From an uncultured bacterium (GTDB lineage Bacteria > Actinomycetota > Coriobacteriia > Coriobacteriales > Coriobacteriaceae): a stretch of DNA of 35,162 nt. The translations under genes were made by a program, and so were the position numbers. The stretch spans positions 1 through 35,162 of the forward strand of contig CAJMRE010000021.1 of assembly GCA_905215755.1 (NCBI GenBank), written 5' to 3'. Numbering within the stretch: position 1 is the stretch's first letter; every line of letters begins with the position of its first letter. Under the pieces are notes generated by a model. It searched no databases and had not been told where the DNA came from. It was given only the letters and a program-made list of their open reading frames with translations. Below, one piece after another: positions 9,044-15,121 of this stretch.

Positions 9044-9778
9044 CTACCTTCCCGCCGCCTTCAGCTTCAGCAGCAGGTCGCCCAGCTCGGGGCACTTGCT
9101 AGAAAGGCGCGTCTGAGCTCGCTCGCCCATCCCCCACCGCTGGCGGACTTCCTGGGCGCGCGGGCTCACGCGGTAGTCCCCGTCCATCACCTGCTTGAGC
9201 AGCTTGGCGGTCACGCGCGCATCGGCAAGGGCGCTGTGGGCGTGACCCGTCGACTCGTCGAACTCGATGCCAAACCACGTCGCCGCGTCACTCAAAGAGA
9301 CGCACCCGTGGCTGCCCACGTCCATGATCGAGGTGTAAAACGCCTGCAGGTCGGCCCAATCCGTAGGAAATGCGGAAAGATCGATGTGCTTTGCCTGGCA
9401 CTCGGTCAAAAGCTGTCGACGGTCCGCCCCGCTCCAGCAAACTACCTGTGCGGAGTAGCGACCGATCCAATCGCTGAGCCTTTTGATTACCATGTAGAGC
9501 GGATCGGCCATCGCAGTGTCCACGGCCGATATCCCCGTAAGCTCGCGGACGGAAAACGCAACGCCTTCGGTAAATTCCGTCTGCACAAACTGCGAGAACT
9601 CGCCCATAACGTTGCCGTGGTAATCGAGCTTGACGGCGCCGACCTCGATAATCTCATTACGCAGCCCACGTCGCTGGCGCTGCTTTGGCACCGGCGCAAA
9701 CTCAAAGTCCAGCACAATCTGGCGCGCAAAGTTCGTCGTATCGATAGCCGAGATACACGGCGTCTTTTCAGCTGACAC
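9044..9778 (-). CDS. DEDDh-family 3'-5' exonuclease (KapD/DnaQ-like)
   Basis: A 244-residue exonuclease of the DnaQ-like fold. Catalytic residues are visible: D24 and E26 in LDFEFA (motif Exo I), D119 in WSGADRR (Exo II region), and H181 with D186 in HSALADARV (Exo III, His-x4-Asp). The residue between the first acids is Phe rather than Thr, as in the KapD/ERI-1-like branch that trims RNA or single-stranded DNA. The C-terminal 50 residues are a short basic tail. The start is the ATG at 9778, since MSAEK lies shortly before the fold. The gene is followed at 4 nt by the small ORF and then the 787-residue protein. It may be a housekeeping nuclease or part of that unit. Confidence 0.85.
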   Translation of the reverse strand: MSAEKTPCISAIDTTNFARQIVLDFEFAPVPKQRQRRGLRNEIIEVGAVKLDYHGNVMGEFSQFVQTEFTEGVAFSVRELTGISAVDTAMADPLYMVIKRLSDWIGRYSAQVVCWSGADRRQLLTECQAKHIDLSAFPTDWADLQAFYTSIMDVGSHGCVSLSDAATWFGIEFDESTGHAHSALADARVTAKLLKQVMDGDYRVSPRAQEVRQRWGMGERAQTRLSSKCPELGDLLLKLKAAGR

Positions 9779-9944
9779 GGTTAGGGCCTTTCTCCGTTGC
9801 TTGCCGCTTGTTACATAAGCGGCTACATTGCCGTAAGGTTAGGCGCTCGTGCGGACATGAAATCGGAGCGCAATGCCACGCGCGCCAGGCACACGCCATG
9901 CAGACGGCCCCAAGAGAGTCGCCCGCTCTATTCAAATGCATGAA

Positions 9945-9989
9945 AAAGATTTAGGCCCGGTGACTTGAATCAGCGGTCATCCCGGGCCC
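9945..9989 (-). terminator. Rho-independent terminator
   Basis: On the minus strand a 7-bp stem GGCCCGG / CCGGGCC with a 23-nt spacer is followed by AAATCTTTTTC. It lies directly after the 29-codon ORF and upstream of the exonuclease gene, so it separates the ATPase transcript from the exonuclease set. Confidence 0.55.
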
Positions 9990-9990
9990 A

Positions 9991-10080
9991 TCAGAGCTCG
10001 TAGAGCTCTTGGTTGCTTTGGTCTCGCTCTTCACGGCGCTTATCGAACTTTCCGAGGCACTCAAGCAGCATTCGAAGCAT
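9991..10080 (-). CDS. Possible 29-residue micro-ORF
   Basis: ATG at 10080 to TGA at 9991 encodes a charged amphipathic peptide (MLRMLLECLGKFDKRREERD...). It ends immediately before an intrinsic terminator, which suggests a short transcript, but the ribosome site is weak. A short coding gene, an RNA gene or a decayed remnant are all possible. Confidence 0.25.
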   Translation of the reverse strand: MLRMLLECLGKFDKRREERDQSNQELYEL

Positions 10081-10235
10081 AACAAGTCGCTGCCATTAAG
10101 GCACTGACCTCTTGACCAAGCAACGGCGCTGCCCAGCTATCACCCTTGGGCTGCCGTCAACTTTATTCTATCCGCGAGCATCTGGTTTACCAAATGGATT
10201 TTCGGTAAAGGAAGCACGGCACGCCCGCAAAACCA

Positions 10236-11531
10236 CTACGCCCCAAGTGCCGCCATGGGAATCACCGCCACGCCGTCGTCGCGTGTGTAGGCAATGCTCC
10301 CCTTTCCAACCACGACCGCCAAAAACGCCGGCGCGGCATTCTGGGCGGCAGGATTGGAGAGCACTTTCCTCTCCAGCGCCTTGAGATTTCTCGCTCCATC
10401 GTCTGCTTTCGCATCACTCAGCTTGACCTCGATGGCTCCCCAGCGCCCGTCGTGCTCAACGATCAGATCGACCTCAAGGCCCTTCTCATCTCGGAAATAA
10501 TGGACACTGTTGTCGACACCGCCGTAGGTGGAAAGGAACACGCGCACGTCGCGCAGGACGAGATTCTCAAAGAGCATCCCCAGCGTTTGCATATCGCCAA
10601 GCAGCCGCTCAGGGGTAGCCCCCAGCAACGCCGCCGCAAGTGACGGGTCACAGAAGTAGCGCTTGGGGCGCACGCGAACGCGGGCCTTCGAGCGCATGGG
10701 CGGCTCCCATCCGCACAGGTCCTCGGTCAGCTTGAGCCTGTTGAAGAGGTCCAAGTACGCAGCGATGGTCCTCTCGTCGGGGCCCGCCTCACCGTACGAG
10801 GCGTCCTTTACGAGCGTCTTGTACGTGACAGCCTGGCTCTCGTTCATGGCAAGAGCTCGCAAAAGGCCGTGTGCAAGCTCGGGCGACATGCCCTCGTCCA
10901 GCACGTTGACGTCGAGCACCGAGTGCACGTACTGGCTTGCCGTCTCTCGCGCAAGATCTTCCGAAAGCCCAAGATTTGCAGGCCAACCGCCCCTGCAGCA
11001 CCAGCGGGCGACGTCATCCACCGTGCTCTCGCGACGCTGAGGGGCAAAATCCTCGCCCTTAAAGAGGCTTGCCAGTGACACGAGCGGCTCGCCGTCGCCC
11101 GACTCACACAGGGCCATGGGGCGCATTGACAGACGGGCGATCCTACCCGTGCCGGAATGACGAACATGGCTGCGCTCCTCGCTTTTGAGCGCGGTCGAGC
11201 CCGTGAGCAAAAGTGTCCCCCGTTCGTTGCCGCTCGCGTCCACGAAACGCCGGGCGGCATCCCAAACCTCGGGCACCTCCTGCCATTCATCGACCAGGTG
11301 TGGCGCATCGCCGATGAGCGCCAGGCTTGGGTCGACCTCTGCCGCCGCACGCTGCGCAGGCTCATCGAGCCTGGAGACGCTCGCCGAGCGAGAGAGCGCC
11401 GTCCAGGTCTTGCCGCACCATTTGGGGCCGTTGATCTCCACACAGCCAAACGCCCGCATAAGGGTGTCGAGGCGCTCCTCTATGAGCCGGGGCCTATATC
11501 CCTTTTGGGTCAATCTCTTTGGTGCATCCAC
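10236..11531 (-). CDS. AAA-type ATPase with C-terminal DUF4143 nuclease-like domain
   Basis: A 431-residue protein of the widespread DUF4143 ATPase family. Walker A is GPKWCGKT at residues 35-42 (K41 binds phosphate), the typical form for this family. The Walker B-like segment is LVDEWQEVP near residue 80, and LLLTGST near 110 is the sensor strand. The C-terminal domain ends with EVDLIVE followed by GAIEVKLS, a PD-(D/E)xK nuclease-like D...E-x-K pattern. The biological role of these proteins is unsettled; they are common in gut bacteria and are often scattered as single accessory genes. The ATG at 11531 gives full length; no strong ribosome site is seen. Directly upstream lie five copies of a 23-bp repeat. 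Confidence 0.85.
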   Translation of the reverse strand: MDAPKRLTQKGYRPRLIEERLDTLMRAFGCVEINGPKWCGKTWTALSRSASVSRLDEPAQRAAAEVDPSLALIGDAPHLVDEWQEVPEVWDAARRFVDASGNERGTLLLTGSTALKSEERSHVRHSGTGRIARLSMRPMALCESGDGEPLVSLASLFKGEDFAPQRRESTVDDVARWCCRGGWPANLGLSEDLARETASQYVHSVLDVNVLDEGMSPELAHGLLRALAMNESQAVTYKTLVKDASYGEAGPDERTIAAYLDLFNRLKLTEDLCGWEPPMRSKARVRVRPKRYFCDPSLAAALLGATPERLLGDMQTLGMLFENLVLRDVRVFLSTYGGVDNSVHYFRDEKGLEVDLIVEHDGRWGAIEVKLSDAKADDGARNLKALERKVLSNPAAQNAAPAFLAVVVGKGSIAYTRDDGVAVIPMAALGA

Positions 11532-11562
11532 AGACGGCCGTCCCTCTCTATCACGCGATATG

Positions 11563-11665
11563 CGAAATTACGCCATTCTCAATGCTGATTTTACGCTACT
11601 TTCAATGTAGTTTTTACGCCATGACAGATGTAGTTTTTACGCCATTTTCATTGAAGGTTTTACGC
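11563..11665. repeat. Five tandem 23-bp repeats upstream of the DUF4143 ATPase
   Basis: TTACGC recurs at 11568, 11591, 11614, 11637 and 11660, exactly 23 bp apart each time. The spacers are partly conserved; on the minus strand the core is TGGCGTAAAAACTACAT. The array starts 37 bp upstream of the ATPase start. The exact 23-bp phasing, about two helical turns, resembles iterons or a cooperative operator. The binding protein is unknown. Confidence 0.8.
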
Positions 11666-11749
11666 TTGGCATCCTTAGCGCGACGCTCGCTCAACCCCTG
11701 ACCACCGGATTGCCCGAATTCCGGGATGCTGTCTCCGCTCCAAACAAAA

Positions 11750-11777
11750 GGCCCCAGCTCGCGATGGAGCCGGGGCC
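11750..11777 (-). terminator. Terminator of the xdhD operon
   Basis: On the minus strand, 64 bp after the xdhD stop, GGCCCCGGCTC pairs with GAGCTGGGGCC across a short loop and is followed by TTTTGTTT. It is a GC-rich stem with a T-tract in the correct direction for the purine operon. Confidence 0.8.
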
Positions 11778-11840
11778 AAAGGCGCAGCGTATGTAGTTGA
11801 TGCTGAGCGCGAACGGCCCATCAGCAATGCCGTCTGCGCC

Positions 11841-14618
11841 CTACCCACGGTGACGGGCGCGGCTGTACGGCGTATCCACCATGGGCAGATCCGGACGCAG
11901 CTTGCCGTCAAATGCGCGATAGGCGTTCTGTACGGCGGGCGCCGTGGGAATCGTTGCGATCTCGCCGATGCCCTTGCCGCCGTATGCCACGGGCAGTAGC
12001 TCGTCCTTCTCCACGTAGATGGCGTGGATATCCGGAATCTCGGGCGCACGGAACAGCCCGAGCGTGCCGTACCTTGCCTGGGGCACGCAGTCCTTGAGCG
12101 GCCAGTCCTCGGTAAGCGCATAGCCCATACCCATAAGCACACCGCCTTCGATCTGACCCTGGATGGAGATGGGGTTGACCACCTTGCCGGAATCGTGCGC
12201 GGCATAGACCTCGCTCACGCGACCGTCATCGTCCAGAATGACCACATGCGTGGCAAAGCCGTAGCAGATGTGGCTCTTGGGATTGGGAACGTCGGCGCCC
12301 AGCTTGTCGGTCGGCTCCAGGTACACGTAGCCAAACTCGCATCCCTCGAGCGCCTTGATGGCGGCCGCGGGATCCTGAGGATGCATACCCTGGCCGGCGA
12401 CGAGCTCCTGCGTGTGCAGCTGATAGGCGCGACCGTCGTCGTACTCGATCTTGACGCCGTCGCCATGCGCATTCACGGGAGCGGCGGGCGCAGACTTGCC
12501 GGCCTCGATATCAAGCATGGCATCGCGCAGCAGGAAGGCGGCACCGCGCACGGCCTCGCCGGTCACGACCGTCTGACGTGAACCAGACGTGGTGCCGGAG
12601 TCGGGAGCGTTCTCGGTGGAGCACTCGCCGTTGGCAATGCAGCGAAGCGGCAGGCCGCATGCCTCGGCAACGTCCTGCAAAAAGACGGTGTTGCAGCCCT
12701 GGCCGATGTCGGACGTGGCGGCATAGACCACAGCCACGCCGTCCTCGATGCGAATCTTGCAGCGGCCGGCATCGGGCAGGCCCACGCCCACGCCGGCGTT
12801 CTTCATGGCACAGGCGATACCGGCGTGTCCGGGATGCGCATAGTAGGCATCCTTGACCTCGAGCAGCGTCTCTTTAAGCGCCGTGGAGCAGTCGGCAATC
12901 TGGCCGTTGGGCAAAACCTCGCCCGGCTCGATGGCGTTACGGTAGCGGATCTCCCACGGATCCAGGCCGACCTTCTCTGCCAGCAAGTCGATCAGGCTCT
13001 CGAGCGCAAACTCGGACTGGCAAACGCCAAAGCCGCGGTACGCGCCGGCGGGTGGGTTATTGGTGTAGTAGCCAAAGCCGCGAATGTCGGTGTTCTGGTA
13101 CTTGTAGGGGCCGACGGCGTGCGTGCAGGCGCGCTCGAGCACCGGGCCGCACAGCGACGCGTAGGCGCCGGTGTCAAAGTTGATCTCGCAATCCAGGCCG
13201 GTAAAGTTGCCCTCGGCGTCGCAGCCCAGCGTAAAGGTGCCGTCCATGGCGTGGCGCTTGGGATGGAACGCGAGCGACTCGGCACGCGTGAGCTTGCACT
13301 TCACAGGACGCTGGAACTTATAGGCAGCAAGCGCGGCCAGGTGCTGGATGGACACGTCCTCCTTGCCGCCAAAGCCGCCGCCCACGAGCATGGTCTCGAC
13401 GACCACGCGCTCGGGCTCGTTGTCCCAGCCAAACATGTGGGCACACTCTTTGCGCGTGTCGTAGGCACCCTGGTCGGTCGACTGCACCTTGACGCCGTTC
13501 TTATACGGGAAGGCAACGGCGCACTCGGGCTCCAAGAAGGCATGCTCGGTAAAGGGCGTGGTAAAGCGCTGCGTCACGGTGAACGCGCTCTCCGCCAGCG
13601 CCTTGGCGGCGTCGCCGCGCGTCACATGGCGGCTCTGGCACACGTTGTCCTTGAGCTCCACCGTGTTGCCAAAGGCAAAGAAGCTGTCGTGCAGGCGCGG
13701 GGCGTCGGCAGCCCTGGCCTCGGCGATGTTACGCACGGGCTCCAGAGGCTCGTAATCGATCTTTACGAGCTTCTTGGCCTTCTCGAGCGTCGCTTCGTCC
13801 TCGGCGACCACCAACACGATGGCGTCACCCACACAGCGGGTGATATCGCCCGCCGCAATCATGACGTCCCAGTCCTGGATAAGGTGGCCGACCTGGTTGA
13901 CCGGCACGTCCTCGGCGCGCAGGATGCCCACCACGCCGGGCAGGGCCTCGGCCTTGGAGGTGTCGATGGAGAGCACACGGGCGCGCGGATACTTGGAGCG
14001 CACGGCGCTGGCATAGGTCAGGCCCGGTTGATCGAGCCCGTCGATGTCGTCGGGGTACTTGCCCTCACCGAGCACCTTCTTGCGCACGTCGATACGGAAA
14101 GCGCGCTTGCCCACGCCGTAGTCATCGCCGCGCTCCAGGTCCTCGTCGATCTGCTTTTCGCCGCGGAGCACCGCAGCGGCCAGCGAGATGCCCTCGATAA
14201 TCTTTTTGTAGCCGGTGCAGCGGCAGACGTTACCGCGAATGGCGTACTTGATCTGCTCCTCGGTGGGCTCGGGGTCCTCGGCGATGAGCGCTGCACCCGC
14301 CATGACCATGCCGGGAATGCAAAAGCCGCACTGCACGGCGCCCACGGCGCCAAAGGCGTACACAAAGGCCTCGCGCACGTCCTCGGGCAGGCCCTCGACG
14401 GTCACGATGTTACGACCGGCGGCAAGAGCGGTGGTCAGCACGCACGCCTTGACGGCCGCACCGTCCACATGGATGGTGCAGGTACCGCAAGCACCTTCGG
14501 AGCAGCCGTCCTTGGCGGAATGGATATGCAGGTCGTCGCGCAGGTAGCGCAGCAGCGGTTTATTCTCCGTCGTCGTGCGCTCGACGCCGTTAACGGTAAA
14601 AGTGAATTCCTGTGCCAT
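11841..14618 (-). CDS. xdhD: Molybdenum hydroxylase, xanthine dehydrogenase-type (XdhD-like, 2Fe-2S plus Mo domains)
   Basis: A 925-residue fusion. The N-terminal plant-type 2Fe-2S domain has C39, C44, C47 and C59. The second, alpha-helical 2Fe-2S domain has C97, C100, C132 and C134 (CGFC, then CRC). The remainder is the molybdopterin-cytosine-dinucleotide domain, with GGGFGGKED, AYRGFGVCQSE, GQGCNTVF and the terminal GKGIGEIA, whose Glu matches the catalytic base of xanthine dehydrogenases. E. coli XdhD has the same layout and similar length. The enzyme should hydroxylate a purine (hypoxanthine or xanthine), or run in reverse on urate. Homologues are linked to a labile selenium cofactor; no selenocysteine codon is needed. 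The start follows AAAGGAATCACC. It is the last gene of the operon, 12 bp after the ferredoxin gene. Confidence 0.9.
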   Translation of the reverse strand: MAQEFTFTVNGVERTTTENKPLLRYLRDDLHIHSAKDGCSEGACGTCTIHVDGAAVKACVLTTALAAGRNIVTVEGLPEDVREAFVYAFGAVGAVQCGFCIPGMVMAGAALIAEDPEPTEEQIKYAIRGNVCRCTGYKKIIEGISLAAAVLRGEKQIDEDLERGDDYGVGKRAFRIDVRKKVLGEGKYPDDIDGLDQPGLTYASAVRSKYPRARVLSIDTSKAEALPGVVGILRAEDVPVNQVGHLIQDWDVMIAAGDITRCVGDAIVLVVAEDEATLEKAKKLVKIDYEPLEPVRNIAEARAADAPRLHDSFFAFGNTVELKDNVCQSRHVTRGDAAKALAESAFTVTQRFTTPFTEHAFLEPECAVAFPYKNGVKVQSTDQGAYDTRKECAHMFGWDNEPERVVVETMLVGGGFGGKEDVSIQHLAALAAYKFQRPVKCKLTRAESLAFHPKRHAMDGTFTLGCDAEGNFTGLDCEINFDTGAYASLCGPVLERACTHAVGPYKYQNTDIRGFGYYTNNPPAGAYRGFGVCQSEFALESLIDLLAEKVGLDPWEIRYRNAIEPGEVLPNGQIADCSTALKETLLEVKDAYYAHPGHAGIACAMKNAGVGVGLPDAGRCKIRIEDGVAVVYAATSDIGQGCNTVFLQDVAEACGLPLRCIANGECSTENAPDSGTTSGSRQTVVTGEAVRGAAFLLRDAMLDIEAGKSAPAAPVNAHGDGVKIEYDDGRAYQLHTQELVAGQGMHPQDPAAAIKALEGCEFGYVYLEPTDKLGADVPNPKSHICYGFATHVVILDDDGRVSEVYAAHDSGKVVNPISIQGQIEGGVLMGMGYALTEDWPLKDCVPQARYGTLGLFRAPEIPDIHAIYVEKDELLPVAYGGKGIGEIATIPTAPAVQNAYRAFDGKLRPDLPMVDTPYSRARHRG

Positions 14619-14630
14619 GGTGATTCCTTT

Positions 14631-15110
14631 CTACACGCCGGCGGCGATGCCGGTGCGGTCGTGGATGGCGCCATGCGGACAGACGACGGCGCACATGCCG
14701 CACGACAGGCAGTCCACGCCGTCGATATGGGCGCAGTTGTCCTCGATGCGGATAGCGCCGGCAGGGCACTTTTTGGCGCACATGCCGCAACCGATGCAGC
14801 TGGTGTCGCAGATCTTGCGCGCAATGGCGCCCTTATCGGTGTTGTTGCAGCGCACCAGGATGTTCTGGTAGCCGGGAACGAAGGCAATCACGCGCTGCGG
14901 GCACGCCATGCCGCACAGGCCACAGCCCGTGCACTTGGAGCGGTCCACACGGGCGACGCCGTCGACCAGCGCGATGGCACCGTGGGGGCAAGCCGTGACG
15001 CAGGCGCCACAGCCAATGCAGCCTTCGCTGCAGCGGGCGTCGCCGCCTGCGGAGGCGCAACCACTTCCGCAGGCAACGTAAGCCACGTGATGTTGAATGG
15101 ATTTGGCCAT
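14631..15110 (-). CDS. Polyferredoxin with four 4Fe-4S clusters (RnfB-like)
   Basis: A 159-residue soluble iron-sulfur protein. Four canonical Cx2Cx2Cx3C motifs are seen in order: CIGCGACVTACP, CTGCGLCGMACP, CIGCGMCAKKCP and CLSCGMCAVVCP. There are extra cysteines near the N-terminus (CGSGCASAGGDARC). The section around CNNTDKGAIARK resembles the ferredoxin part of RnfB, but the membrane anchor is absent. It lies between ygfK (11 bp upstream) and xdhD (12 bp downstream), so it should carry electrons between the YgfK flavoprotein and the Mo/2Fe-2S subunit. In E. coli this part of the operon encodes the FAD subunit YgfM instead. Electron direction and partner are inferred. Confidence 0.85.
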   Translation of the reverse strand: MAKSIQHHVAYVACGSGCASAGGDARCSEGCIGCGACVTACPHGAIALVDGVARVDRSKCTGCGLCGMACPQRVIAFVPGYQNILVRCNNTDKGAIARKICDTSCIGCGMCAKKCPAGAIRIEDNCAHIDGVDCLSCGMCAVVCPHGAIHDRTGIAAGV

Positions 15111-15121
15111 AAGAGACTCGC

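Larger units (their letters stand above)
9779..10235. other. 457-bp gap: possible micro-ORF with terminator, otherwise no gene
   Basis: The gap between the exonuclease start and the ATPase stop contains a 29-codon minus-strand ORF and a hairpin/T-tract terminator (described separately), plus an inverted repeat AGAGCTC-GTA-GAGCTCT at 9993-10009. No longer coding region was found here on either strand. Confidence 0.5.

Noticed and set aside
11841..14618. Selenocysteine insertion in xdhD because the cluster is selenium-linked
   Set aside because: The frame is open without in-frame TGA, and this enzyme group is thought to use a labile selenium atom at the Mo site rather than selenocysteine.
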